Source: Rhizobacter sp. (lineage in GTDB: Bacteria > Pseudomonadota > Gammaproteobacteria > Burkholderiales > Burkholderiaceae_C). Taken from it: a stretch of 64,000 bases of DNA. The notes beneath the pieces are model-generated. The model did no database searches. It was not told where the DNA came from and saw nothing but the letters and a program-made list of their open reading frames with translations. The position numbers and the translations under genes are program-made. Positions within the stretch are counted from its first letter, which is position 1, and each line of letters begins with the position of its first letter. This document shows positions 51,422 to 60,157 of the stretch, in pieces. The stretch lies in NCBI GenBank assembly GCA_019635355.1, contig JAHBZQ010000001.1, forward strand, positions 2,232,001 through 2,296,000, written 5' to 3'.

Positions 51422-52941
51422 CAGGTGGCCTCCACGCGGGCCCACACCGTGGTGGCCGATGGCGGCAGCGGGTCTTGCGCCCGTGTTTCGAGCCAGAAGC
51501 GCTGCAACAGGTTCTGCGCGACCTGCAAGCGATACGCGGCGCTCGCGCGCAGGTCGGTGAGCGGCTTGAAGTCTTGCGCCAGCGCGGCCTGGGCCGCCTG
51601 CACGCTCGCCTGCGTCCACGACTGGCCGGTGAGCGCGGCTTCGGCCGTCGTCGCGCGCTTCACCGTGGCCGCCATGCCGCCGAGTGCGATGCGCACCGAC
51701 TGCACCGCGTCGCCCTTCAGTTCGATCGCCAGGCCCGCGCAGATCGCCGAGATGTCGCTGTCGAAACGCTTGCTGATCTTGTAGGCGCGCACCACACGCT
51801 GCAGCGCCGCCAGCGGCACCGCGATCGCCTGCACCAGCTCGCCCGCGTGCAGCTGGTTCTTCATGTAGTCGACATAGAACTCGGCCAGCGCCACACGCCG
51901 CACCCTCGTGCCCTTGCGCAGCACCAGCTGCGCATCGAGCGCCATCAGCACCGGCGCCGAGTCGCCGATGGGCGAGCCGTTGGCCACGTTGCCGCCCATC
52001 GTGCCGGCATGGCGGATCGGCGGCGAAGCGAAGCGCAGCCACACCTCGGTGAGCGTGGGCACGCGCTGCGCGAGCGCCTGCCACGCGGCTTCGAGTGGCA
52101 CGCCGGCGCCGATCACGAGTTCGCCGTTCGCCTCGTCGATGCGCTGCAGCTCCTTCACCTCGCCGAGGTAGAGGATGTCGCCGAGCGGGCGGAACTGCTT
52201 GTTGACCCAGAGGCCGATGTCGGTGGCGCCGGCCAGCAGCGTGGCATCGGGGTGGTACTCGCGCAGGCCGGCCAGGGCCTCGAGCGTGCGCGGCGCACGG
52301 AAGTGGTCGACCCGCTCGCCGCCGCCGAGCTGGCGGTTGAAGGCGGTGTAGTGCAGGCCACCGCTTTCCTGGTGAGTGCGTTGCAGGCCCTGCAGCACCT
52401 TCACGACCGGCGCTGCGTCGAGCGTGCGCGCCGGCAGGTCGAACATGCGCTGCCCCGCATCGAGGATCGGCCGGTAGCCGGTGCAGCGACACAGGTTGCC
52501 AGAGAGTTCATCGGCCAGTTGCTGGCGCGTGGGCCGTGTCGCTGAGGCCTGGTGCCGCTCATAGCAGGACCACAGGCTCATCACGAACCCGGGCGTGCAG
52601 AAGCCGCACTGCGAGCCGTGGCACTCGACCATCGCCTGCTGCGTGGGGTGCAGGCCCTCGGCATCTTTCAAGTCTTCAACGGTGAACAAGGCCTTGCCAT
52701 CGAGCGTGGGCAGGAACTGCAGGCACGCATTGACGGTCTTCAGCGACAGCGCCTCCCCCGACTCGGCCAGCTCGCCCACCACCACCGTGCAAGCCCCGCA
52801 ATCGCCTTCGTTGCAGCCCTCCTTGGTGCCGGTGCAGTGGGCGTCTTCGCGCAGCCACTCCAGCACGGAGCGGGTGGGGTGCGGGCCGTTCACCTCGACG
52901 ACGGCACCACGGTGGTAGAAACGGATCGGTTGCGGGTTCAT
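51421..52941 (-). CDS. xdhA: Xanthine dehydrogenase, FAD/[2Fe-2S] subunit
   Basis: A 506-residue subunit. The N-terminal plant-type ferredoxin domain has the cluster ligands in 'CTGTKEGCNEGDCGACTVVV', the second cluster domain in 'CHGSQCGFCTPGFVMSL' and 'NLCRCTGYRPIL', and the FAD domain (about 190-380) includes 'LLAGATDIGLWVNKQFRPLG' and 'GGNVANGSPIGDSAP'. It passes electrons from the Moco site to NAD. It leads the xdhA-xdhB-xdhC operon, divergent from guaD across 108 bp. Confidence 0.96.
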   Translation of the reverse strand: MNPQPIRFYHRGAVVEVNGPHPTRSVLEWLREDAHCTGTKEGCNEGDCGACTVVVGELAESGEALSLKTVNACLQFLPTLDGKALFTVEDLKDAEGLHPTQQAMVECHGSQCGFCTPGFVMSLWSCYERHQASATRPTRQQLADELSGNLCRCTGYRPILDAGQRMFDLPARTLDAAPVVKVLQGLQRTHQESGGLHYTAFNRQLGGGERVDHFRAPRTLEALAGLREYHPDATLLAGATDIGLWVNKQFRPLGDILYLGEVKELQRIDEANGELVIGAGVPLEAAWQALAQRVPTLTEVWLRFASPPIRHAGTMGGNVANGSPIGDSAPVLMALDAQLVLRKGTRVRRVALAEFYVDYMKNQLHAGELVQAIAVPLAALQRVVRAYKISKRFDSDISAICAGLAIELKGDAVQSVRIALGGMAATVKRATTAEAALTGQSWTQASVQAAQAALAQDFKPLTDLRASAAYRLQVAQNLLQRFWLETRAQDPLPPSATTVWARVEAT

Positions 52942-53049
52942 GTGAAGGACAGCTTATGCCAGAGCACGCGGTTTTTCAGTGTCGAACATGCATAGCATGC
53001 GCCATGCCGCCGGCCCGCGCGGCGGTACAGGCCTTGCTGCAGTGATGCC

Positions 53050-54375
53050 ATGACACCCCCTTCCACCTCCTCCAGCCCCAGCCCCGGCCTGGCCCTGCGC
53101 CTCGCGTTGCGCGGCGACCTGCTCGACTTCACCGGCGCGCCCGATTGGGGCGCCACCGAATCACCTGTGGTGCGCTATCGCCCCGACCATTGGCTCTTGA
53201 TCGAAGGCGGCCGCATCGTCGGCGCCCAGGTCGAAGCGCCCGACAGCACCTGGCCGCGCCACGACCACAGCGGCCAGCTCATCCTGCCGGGCTTCATCGA
53301 CACCCACGTGCACAGCCCGCAGCTCGACGTGATCGCCAGCTACGGCGCGCAGCTGCTCGACTGGCTCAACACCTACACCTTCCCCGCCGAGCAGCGCTAC
53401 GCCGACCCGGCCGAGGCCGAAGCGGGCGCAGCCCGTTTCCTCGATGCGCTGCTGGCCCACGGCACCACCAGCGCGGTGGTCTTCCCCACCGTGCACACGG
53501 CCAGCACCGAGGCGCTCTTCGCCGCCGCCCAGGCAAGGGGCATGCGGCTCATCACCGGCAAGGTCCTGATGGACCGCAACGCCCCCGACGGCCTGCGCGA
53601 CGACGTGGCCCAGGCCGAGCGCGACTGCGTCGACCTCATCGACCGCTGGCACGGCACCGGCCGCCTGAGCTATGCCGTGACGGTGCGCTTCGCACCCACC
53701 AGCACGCCCGAGCAGCTGGCGATGGCCGGCGCGCTGTGCCGTGCCGACGAGAGCCTCTACATGCACACCCACCTGGCCGAGAACCGCGCCGAGGTGCAAT
53801 GGGTGCGCGAGCTCTTCCCCGAAGCACGCAGCTACCTCGACGTCTACGCCCGCGCGGGCCTGCTGCATCGGCGCAGCGTGCTCGCCCACGGCATCTGGCT
53901 CGACGACGAAGACCGCGCCCTGCTATGCCGCTGCGGCGCGCAGATCGCGCACAGCCCCAGTTCCAACCTCTTCCTCGGCAGCGGCCTCTTCGGCTGGCGC
54001 GCCGCGGAGCGCGCGGGCGTGCAGGTGAGCCTGGCCACCGACGTGGGCGGCGGCACGAGCCTGTGCCAGCTGTGCAGCCTGCAAGATGCCTACAAGGTGC
54101 AGGCGCTGGCCGGCGAGCGCCTCACCGCCTGGAAGGGCCTGCATGCCGCCACGCTGGGCGCAGCCGAGTCGCTGCTGCTGGCCGACGAGATCGGCTCGCT
54201 CGAGCCCGGCCGCATGGCCGACGTCTGCGTGTGGGACTGGGCCTCCGGCCCGGTCGCGCAGCGCCGCCTTTCGGTGGCGCGCGATCTGCATGAAAAAGTG
54301 TTCGCCTGGATGACATTGGCCGATGAGCGCAACCTCGTCGCCACCTACGTCGCAGGCTTGCGCGTGCCGGTCTGA
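53050..54375 (+). CDS. guaD: Guanine deaminase
   Basis: A 441-residue amidohydrolase with metal ligands in 'GFIDTHVHSPQLDVIASYG', 'SLYMHTHLAENRAEVQW', 'VLAHGIWLDDEDRAL' and the Asp in 'VSLATDVGGGTS'. The 'SPQLDVIASYGAQLLDWLNT' stretch is diagnostic for guanine deaminase. It converts guanine to xanthine and ammonia, feeding the divergent xanthine dehydrogenase. Start ATG 53050; upstream is the shared promoter region with xdhA. Confidence 0.96.
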   Translation: MTPPSTSSSPSPGLALRLALRGDLLDFTGAPDWGATESPVVRYRPDHWLLIEGGRIVGAQVEAPDSTWPRHDHSGQLILPGFIDTHVHSPQLDVIASYGAQLLDWLNTYTFPAEQRYADPAEAEAGAARFLDALLAHGTTSAVVFPTVHTASTEALFAAAQARGMRLITGKVLMDRNAPDGLRDDVAQAERDCVDLIDRWHGTGRLSYAVTVRFAPTSTPEQLAMAGALCRADESLYMHTHLAENRAEVQWVRELFPEARSYLDVYARAGLLHRRSVLAHGIWLDDEDRALLCRCGAQIAHSPSSNLFLGSGLFGWRAAERAGVQVSLATDVGGGTSLCQLCSLQDAYKVQALAGERLTAWKGLHAATLGAAESLLLADEIGSLEPGRMADVCVWDWASGPVAQRRLSVARDLHEKVFAWMTLADERNLVATYVAGLRVPV

Positions 54376-54425
54376 GCCCGAGCACGGTTCTTGCAGCCGG
54401 CCCTTCGTCCTCATCCCACGCCACC

Positions 54426-55457
54426 ATGAACCTCATCTCCCGCTTTGCCGCCGCCACCCTCGTCGCCACCCTGTGCTCCGCCGCGCAGGCGCAGGAGACC
54501 CCCGTCAAGTTCCAGCTCGATTGGCGCTTCGAGGGGCCCGCCGCGCTCTTCCTGGTGCCGGCGGCCAAGGGCCACTTCAAGGCCGAGAAGCTCAACGTGA
54601 CCGTCGACGCCGGCAACGGCTCGGGCGGCACCGTCACGCGCGTGGCCTCGGGCACCTACGACATGGGCTTCGCCGACCTCGCGGCGCTGATGGAATTCCA
54701 CGCCAACAACCCGACCGCCCCCAACAAGCCGGTCGCGGTGATGATGGTCTACAACAACACGCCGGCCGCGGTGCTCGCGCTCAAGAAGAGCGGCATCAAG
54801 ACCCCGGCCGACCTGAACGGCAAGAAGCTGGGTGCCCCCGTCTTCGACGCCGGCCGCAAGGCCTGGCCGATCTTCGCCAAGGCCAACAACATCAACAACG
54901 TGGCCTGGACGGCGATGGACCCGCCGCTGCGCGAGACCATGCTGGTGCGCGGCGACATCGACGCCATCACCGGCTTCTCGTTCACCTCGCTGCTCAACCT
55001 CGAAGCGCGCGGCGTGAAGACCGAGGAGGTGGTGATCCTTCCCTACCCGCAACACGGCGTGAAGCTCTACGGCAACGCCATCATCGCGGGCGAGGAGTTT
55101 CTCAAGAAGAACCCCGAGGCGGTGAAAGCCTTCCTGCGCGCTTTCACCAAAGGCATGAAGGACGTGATCGCCGACCCGGCCGGCGGCATCGCGACCGTCA
55201 AGGCCCGCGACGGCATCATCAACGAAGCACTGGAGTTGCGCCGCCTGAAGCTCGCGCTCGATGCGAGCGTGCTCACGGCCGACGCCCGGGCCGACACCTT
55301 CGGCGCCACCAACCCGGGCCGCCTGTCGCTGATGGCCAGCCAGGTGTCGGATGCCTTCGGCACCAAGGAGCGGGTGAACGCCGCGGCCGTGTGGAACGGC
55401 GGCTACCTGCCCACCGCCGCCGAGCGCGACATCTTCAAGGCCGCGCCGAAGAAGTAA
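54426..55457 (+). CDS. ABC transporter substrate-binding protein (NMT1/THI5-like)
   Basis: A 343-residue periplasmic binding protein with a signal peptide (cleavage near AQAQE). The NMT1/THI5/SsuA-type fold is indicated by 'VKFQLDWRFEGPAALFLVPA', 'KGHFKAEKLNVTVDAGNGSG', and 'GTYDMGFADLAALMEF'. The family carries nitrate, alkanesulfonates, pyrimidine precursors or nucleobase-like compounds. Linkage to guaD and xdh suggests a purine or related nitrogen compound. The matching ATPase and permease genes come about 1.5 kb downstream, after two unrelated-looking genes. Confidence 0.9.
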   Translation: MNLISRFAAATLVATLCSAAQAQETPVKFQLDWRFEGPAALFLVPAAKGHFKAEKLNVTVDAGNGSGGTVTRVASGTYDMGFADLAALMEFHANNPTAPNKPVAVMMVYNNTPAAVLALKKSGIKTPADLNGKKLGAPVFDAGRKAWPIFAKANNINNVAWTAMDPPLRETMLVRGDIDAITGFSFTSLLNLEARGVKTEEVVILPYPQHGVKLYGNAIIAGEEFLKKNPEAVKAFLRAFTKGMKDVIADPAGGIATVKARDGIINEALELRRLKLALDASVLTADARADTFGATNPGRLSLMASQVSDAFGTKERVNAAAVWNGGYLPTAAERDIFKAAPKK

Positions 55458-55479
55458 GGCTCAGGCGCTCAGGGCAGGC

Positions 55480-56031
55480 TCAAGGCAGGTCCACCGAGAA
55501 CTGGAACATCATGGCCGAGTTGCCGAGGATGTTGGCCTGCAACGAGTAGCGCGGCGTGAACTGCCAGCCCAGCGCCAGCACCACGCCGGGCGAAAAGCCC
55601 CGGTGGTTGAAGGGCACCTTGTCCTGGAACTCGCCCTTGTAGCCGTACATGATGCCGGCCGTCCACTGCGCGAAGAGCTGCGGGTAGGGGCTGAAGTCGT
55701 ACAGCCGCTGCCCGCCGTAGACCATGCCGCTCGGCTGGCCGAACGAGTTGCTGAAATAGCAGGCGCCCCACAGCAGGCCATCGAGCCGCTCGCGCTCGAA
55801 GCCGAGCATCCACACCGGCTTGTGATTGGGGTCGCGTGAATAATGGATCGTGTAGGGCGAGGCCATCAGGCGCCAGGTGCCGTTGCTGCCCGACGGCGTG
55901 GCCGTCGGCGCGCGGGGGGTCACCGCCGTGGCGGGCTTCGCAGGATCGATGGGCGTGGGGCTGGTCTGGGCCAGGGCGGGCAACGCCGTGCCGGCCGCGG
56001 CCACCGCCAGCGCGGAAACAAGGACTTTCAT
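55480..56031 (-). CDS. Putative outer-membrane beta-barrel protein
   Basis: A 183-residue protein with a signal peptide (MKVLVSALAVAAAGTALPAL, cleavage near ALAQT). A Pro/Thr-rich linker follows, then alternating amphipathic strands (GLLWGACYFSNSFGQPSGMV; GVVLALGWQFTPRYSLQANI) ending in 'MMFQFSVDLP', a typical terminal strand of a small barrel. A role like PagP/PagL lipid A modification is possible but no active site was identified. The start at 56031 is preferred; an in-frame ATG at 56049 is possible. It is inserted on the opposite strand between the binding-protein gene and the rest of the transporter. Confidence 0.6.
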   Translation of the reverse strand: MKVLVSALAVAAAGTALPALAQTSPTPIDPAKPATAVTPRAPTATPSGSNGTWRLMASPYTIHYSRDPNHKPVWMLGFERERLDGLLWGACYFSNSFGQPSGMVYGGQRLYDFSPYPQLFAQWTAGIMYGYKGEFQDKVPFNHRGFSPGVVLALGWQFTPRYSLQANILGNSAMMFQFSVDLP

Positions 56032-56047
56032 GCGTTCAATTGTCGCC

Positions 56048-56947
56048 ATGTTTTTCAGCACCCACACCGGCCCGCGGCGGCCAGGGTGGGTAAGGGTTTG
56101 TGCAGGGCTGTGTGTGACGCTTTCCCTCACGATGCTCGTGAGCGGCTGCGCCTGGTGGGACGCCAAGGAGCGCGAGCTCGTCTACCGCCCCGCGCCCGGC
56201 CGCCCGGCCGACTTCGCGGGCCTGAAGGCTGGCGACTCGATGTACACGCTCAAGGTGCGCGGCGAGCAGTCGGGCAAGCCCGAGACGCTCGCCCTCTGGT
56301 GGATGCCCGCCGCCGACCCGCAGGCCCCCACCCTGCTCTACCTGCATGGCACCTTCCGCAGCCTCTACAAGAACCACCCGAAGATGGAGGCGCTGCGTGA
56401 CGCGGGTGTGTCGGTGCTAGCGGTCGACTACCGCGGCTGGGGCGACAGCGAGCCCATCATCCCGTCGGAAGAGTCCATCCTCGCCGACGCCGACGTGGCC
56501 TGGGTCGAGCTGATGCAGCGCCAGCCCGACCCGAAGAAACGCATCATCTTCGGCCACTCGATGGGCGGCGGCGTGGCCATCGACCTCGCGAGCCGCAAGC
56601 ACTACCGCACCGACTACGGCGCACTCATCGTCGAGTCGACCTTCACCAGCCTGCCCGACGTGGCCGCCTCGGTGGGCGCGTATGGCGTCGTCGCCTCGTG
56701 GATCACCCGCCAGCGCTTCTACTCCGACCAGAAGATCGCCAAGGTCGACGCACCCATCCTCATGATGCACGGCGACCGCGACAAGACGGTGCCGGTGGAG
56801 CTGGGCCGGAAATTGCGTGATGCCGCCCGACCCGGCAGCGTGCGCTGGGTCGAGATCTCGGGCGGCTCGCACAGCCAGCTTCACAAGGAGGCGCCGGGGA
56901 TCTACCGAGAGGCCGTGCGATCCATCCTCCAGCAATTGCCCAAATGA
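56048..56947 (+). CDS. Alpha/beta-hydrolase with N-terminal membrane or lipoprotein anchor
   Basis: A 299-residue protein with a hydrophobic leader ending in a possible lipobox (MLVSGC). The alpha/beta-hydrolase core carries 'LLYLHGTFRS', the nucleophile elbow GHSMGGG, the acid in 'MMHGDRDKTVPV' and the catalytic His in 'GGSHSQLHKE'. It belongs with the serine aminopeptidase/BEM46-like hydrolases of unknown substrate. The stop overlaps the ATPase start (ATGA), so it is co-translated with the ABC transporter genes. The ATG at 56048 was chosen as the first after the divergent gene; other starts up to 56129 are possible. Confidence 0.82.
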   Translation: MFFSTHTGPRRPGWVRVCAGLCVTLSLTMLVSGCAWWDAKERELVYRPAPGRPADFAGLKAGDSMYTLKVRGEQSGKPETLALWWMPAADPQAPTLLYLHGTFRSLYKNHPKMEALRDAGVSVLAVDYRGWGDSEPIIPSEESILADADVAWVELMQRQPDPKKRIIFGHSMGGGVAIDLASRKHYRTDYGALIVESTFTSLPDVAASVGAYGVVASWITRQRFYSDQKIAKVDAPILMMHGDRDKTVPVELGRKLRDAARPGSVRWVEISGGSHSQLHKEAPGIYREAVRSILQQLPK

Positions 56948-57762
56948 GCTCCTTTGTCGACTTTCGAAACGTCTGGCTTGCCTACAACGACGAGCTGCTC
57001 GCCAAGAAGCAATACGCCGTCGAAGACATCTCCCTGCAAGTCGGCGAAGGCGAGTTCATCGCCATCGTGGGGCCTTCGGGCTGCGGCAAGTCGACCTTCA
57101 TGAAACTCGCGACGGGGCTCAAGCGGCCCTCGCAAGGCAGCATCCTCATCGACGGCCGTGAGGTGACCAGCCCGCTCAAGATCACCGGGATGGCCTTCCA
57201 GGCACCATCTCTGCTCCCCTGGCGCACCACGCTGGACAACGTGCTGCTGCCGCTCGAGATCGTGGAGCCCTACCGCTCGAGCTTTCGCGCCCGCCGCGCC
57301 GAATACGCCGAGAAGGCGAAGAAGCTGCTCGCAAGCGTCGGCCTCGCCGGCTATGAAGACAAATTCCCCTGGCAGCTCTCGGGCGGCATGCAGCAGCGGG
57401 CCTCGATCTGCCGCGCGCTCATCCACGAGCCCAAGATGCTGCTGCTCGACGAGCCCTTCGGCGCGCTCGATGCGTTCACCCGCGAAGAGCTGTGGTGCAT
57501 CCTGCGCGACCTGCAGGCCGCGCAGAAGTTCAACGTCATCCTCGTCACGCACGACCTGCGGGAGGCGGTGTTCCTCGCCGACACGGTGTACGTGATGAGC
57601 CGCAGCCCGGGGCGCATGCTGGTGCGCAAGACCATCGAGCTGCCACGCCCGCGCGAGCTGGAGCTGACCTACACCAAGGGCTTCACCGATCTCGTGCTGG
57701 AGCTGCGCGAGCACATCGGGGCCATCCGCAAACCGGTCGGGCGGGTGGAGGTGCCGCAATGA
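56944..57762 (+). CDS. ABC transporter ATP-binding protein (nitrate/taurine/nucleobase type)
   Basis: A 272-residue ATPase with Walker A (GPSGCGKST, residues about 43-51), Q loop (FQAPSLLPWRTT), signature (LSGGMQQRASICRAL), Walker B (MLLLDEPFGALDAFTREELW) and switch His (VTHDLREAVFLADTVYVM). It has the layout of SsuB/TauB/NrtD-type importers. It overlaps the hydrolase upstream and the permease downstream (ATGA), forming the transporter with the binding protein at 54426. Confidence 0.95.
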   Translation: MSSFVDFRNVWLAYNDELLAKKQYAVEDISLQVGEGEFIAIVGPSGCGKSTFMKLATGLKRPSQGSILIDGREVTSPLKITGMAFQAPSLLPWRTTLDNVLLPLEIVEPYRSSFRARRAEYAEKAKKLLASVGLAGYEDKFPWQLSGGMQQRASICRALIHEPKMLLLDEPFGALDAFTREELWCILRDLQAAQKFNVILVTHDLREAVFLADTVYVMSRSPGRMLVRKTIELPRPRELELTYTKGFTDLVLELREHIGAIRKPVGRVEVPQ

Positions 57763-58526
57763 ACAAGAAGCAGAAAGAAGCCCTGGCGCCCTGGCTGCTG
57801 CTCATCGGCGTGCTGGTGCTGTGGGAGCTGCTCTGCCGCGGCTTCAACGTCTCCGAGTTCGTCTTCCCCGCGCCTTCGCGCATCGCCACGCAGCTCGTCG
57901 AGTTCCGCGGCGTGATCGCCGGCCACGCGTGGCGCACCTTCTGGGTCACGATGGCGGGCTTCGGGCTCTCGATCGTCGTGGGCACCCTGCTCGGCTTCCT
58001 CATCGGCAGCTCGCGCATGGCCTACGCCGCGATGTACCCGCTGATGACGGCGTTCAACGCCCTGCCCAAGGCGGCCTTCGTGCCCATCCTCGTGGTGTGG
58101 TTCGGCATCGGCGTAGGTCCGGCGGTGCTCACGGCCTTCCTCATCTCTTTCTTCCCCATCACCGTCAACATCGCCACCGGCCTCGCCACGCTGGAGCCCG
58201 AGCTCGAAGACGTGCTGCGCGTGCTCGGCGCCAAACGCTGGGACGTGCTCATCAAGGTCGGCCTGCCCCGCTCGCTGCCCTACTTCTACGGCTCGCTGAA
58301 GGTGGCGATCACGCTCGCCTTCGTGGGCACCACCGTGTCGGAGATGACCGCCGCCAACGAAGGCATCGGCTACCTGCTCATCTCGGCCGGCTCGTCGATG
58401 CAGATGGGCCTGGCCTTCGCGGGCCTGGTCGTGATCGGCGTGATGGCGATGGCGATGTACGAGCTTTTCGCGGTGGTGGAGAAGCGCACGACCGCATGGG
58501 CGCACCGCGGCTCGGGCGCCAGCTGA
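57759..58526 (+). CDS. ABC transporter permease
   Basis: A 255-residue inner-membrane protein with about six helices (LLLIGVLVLWELLCRG; FWVTMAGFGLSIVVGTLLGF; FVPILVVWFGIGVGPAVLTA; others). The EAA-type loop is 'LEDVLRVLGAKRWDVLIKVG' plus 'LPRSLPYFYGSLK', typical of the binding-protein-dependent transport permeases of the SsuC/TauC group. Its ATG overlaps the ATPase stop. Substrate as for the other subunits: probably a nitrogenous or purine-related compound. Confidence 0.94.
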   Translation: MNKKQKEALAPWLLLIGVLVLWELLCRGFNVSEFVFPAPSRIATQLVEFRGVIAGHAWRTFWVTMAGFGLSIVVGTLLGFLIGSSRMAYAAMYPLMTAFNALPKAAFVPILVVWFGIGVGPAVLTAFLISFFPITVNIATGLATLEPELEDVLRVLGAKRWDVLIKVGLPRSLPYFYGSLKVAITLAFVGTTVSEMTAANEGIGYLLISAGSSMQMGLAFAGLVVIGVMAMAMYELFAVVEKRTTAWAHRGSGAS

Positions 58527-58577
58527 AGCCTCCGCCTGCGGTACAAAGCGGGGTCTCCGACTCCGCGCCACGCCTTC

Positions 58578-59306
58578 ATGCGCTTCCTGTTTCTGTTGAT
58601 TTCTCTGCTGGTGGCACTGCCCGCACCCGCCGCCACCGAAGGCAAAGACAGCGTCAGCTTCGCCGACACCCGCCGCGCCTACACGCGCCTGCCCGGCGAG
58701 TTCGACATCCGGTACGAGACGGAGATGGCGGTCGCCGACCCCAAGCTCACCGAAGGCGCCACACGCAAGCTGACCGCTACGCTGCGCGAGATCATCGACA
58801 CGCTGCCACCCCACACGCGCAGCGAGTTTCGCAGCACCACCTACTTCCTGATGTGGGGCGCCAAGTCGCCCCAGGGCGGACTGAAAAGCGGCATGCGGTA
58901 CGTGACCCGCGGATCGAAGAACCCGCTGCACGACCCGCGCTGGCAAGGCGCCGTCGTCATCTACAGCGCCCACAACTTCCTGCACCTCGACGAGGTCTGG
59001 TCGAAGAAGGCGCTGACGCACGAGATGGCCCACGCCTGGCACCTGCTGAACCGCAAGCCCAAGGACCCGGCCATCCTCGGCCCCTTCGACAACGCCATCG
59101 CACGAGGCCTCTACCGCGACGTGCAGGACCACAAGGGCCAGATCGTCGCCGACGCCTACGCACGCACCAACCAACTCGAGTACTTCGCCGAACTGTCGGC
59201 GGCCTACTTCGTGGGGATCAACTACATGCCCTTCGACCGCAAAGGCCTGCGCAGCTACGACCCCATCGGCTACCAGATGGTCGAAACCCTGTGGGGCCTG
59301 CGATGA
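58578..59306 (+). CDS. Secreted HExxH zinc-peptidase-like protein
   Basis: A 242-residue exported protein (signal MRFLFLLISLLVALPAPAAT). It carries 'ALTHEMAHAWHLLNR' (HEMAH, zinc-binding Glu/His) at about residues 148-162 and a downstream Glu in 'QLEYFAELSAAYFVGINYMP', the usual third ligand of gluzincin-type peptidases. Known families with this layout include anthrax-lethal-factor-like and DUF-type metallopeptidases. No substrate is evident. Its stop overlaps the ureD start (ATGA), although no functional connection with urease is known. Confidence 0.75.
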   Translation: MRFLFLLISLLVALPAPAATEGKDSVSFADTRRAYTRLPGEFDIRYETEMAVADPKLTEGATRKLTATLREIIDTLPPHTRSEFRSTTYFLMWGAKSPQGGLKSGMRYVTRGSKNPLHDPRWQGAVVIYSAHNFLHLDEVWSKKALTHEMAHAWHLLNRKPKDPAILGPFDNAIARGLYRDVQDHKGQIVADAYARTNQLEYFAELSAAYFVGINYMPFDRKGLRSYDPIGYQMVETLWGLR

Positions 59307-60139
59307 GCAAAGGCTGGCAGGGCCACCTGAAGCTCGACTACCGCCGCACCGGCCCGCGCACCACCGTCCTCGACCAGCACAACGGCCCGCTGCGGGTGCT
59401 GCAAAGCCTCTACCCCGAAGGCGATGCGATCTGCCACAACGTGCTGGTGCACCCACCGGGCGGCATCGTCAGCGGCGACGTGCTGGCCATCGACGTCAAC
59501 GTGCAGAGCGGCAGCCACGTCCTCATCACCACGCCGGGCGCCACGCGCTTCTACCGCAGCCTCGGCGAGCCGGGCCTGCAGACGCTCACCGCGCGGGTGG
59601 ACGACGGTGCACGCTTCGAGTGGCTGCCGCTCGAAACCATCCTCTACCCCGACACGCTGGCCGAGAACCGCATGCGTTTCGAGCTCGCGCCCGGCGCCGA
59701 GATGATGGGCTGGGACGTGCTCGCCCTCGGCCTGCCCGCGAGCGACCAGCCCTACGACCGCGGCCGCTACACCCAGAGCATCGAACTCCCCGGCGTGTGG
59801 CTGGAGCGGGGCCGGATCGACGGGCACGACACCCGCCTGCTGCAGTCGCCGCTCGGCTGGGCCGGGCACACCGTGCTGGCCACGATGTGGTTCGCCGCGG
59901 GCCGCGCGCTCACCGCGGCACGCCGCGACACGCTGCTCGACGCCGCCCGCGAGGCCGTCTCGGCCAGCCCGCTTCGCACGACTGCCGGCTGCACCGCGCC
60001 GCACGGCGAAGTGGTGGTGCTGCGCGCGCTGGCCCACCGCGTGGAACCTGCCATGCAGTTGCTGACCGAAGTCTGGAAACGTTGGCGCCAGACCGCCTGG
60101 TCGCTCTCCGCAGCGCAACCGCGTGTCTGGCGCACCTGA
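59303..60139 (+). CDS. ureD: Urease accessory protein UreD
   Basis: A 278-residue protein with UreD motifs: 'LHPPGGIV'-like 'LVHPPGGIVSGDVLAIDVNV', 'HVLITTPGATRFYRS', 'WLPLETILYPD' and 'GWDVLALGLPASDQPYDRG'. UreD with UreF and UreG delivers nickel to urease. The urease structural genes are not in this window, so either they lie elsewhere or the cluster is split. The ATG overlaps the preceding stop. Urease would be the last step for purine-derived urea, which suits the guaD/xdh neighbourhood. Confidence 0.92.
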   Translation: MSKGWQGHLKLDYRRTGPRTTVLDQHNGPLRVLQSLYPEGDAICHNVLVHPPGGIVSGDVLAIDVNVQSGSHVLITTPGATRFYRSLGEPGLQTLTARVDDGARFEWLPLETILYPDTLAENRMRFELAPGAEMMGWDVLALGLPASDQPYDRGRYTQSIELPGVWLERGRIDGHDTRLLQSPLGWAGHTVLATMWFAAGRALTAARRDTLLDAAREAVSASPLRTTAGCTAPHGEVVVLRALAHRVEPAMQLLTEVWKRWRQTAWSLSAAQPRVWRT

Positions 60140-60157
60140 CCCTCAAGGTGCTCCTGC

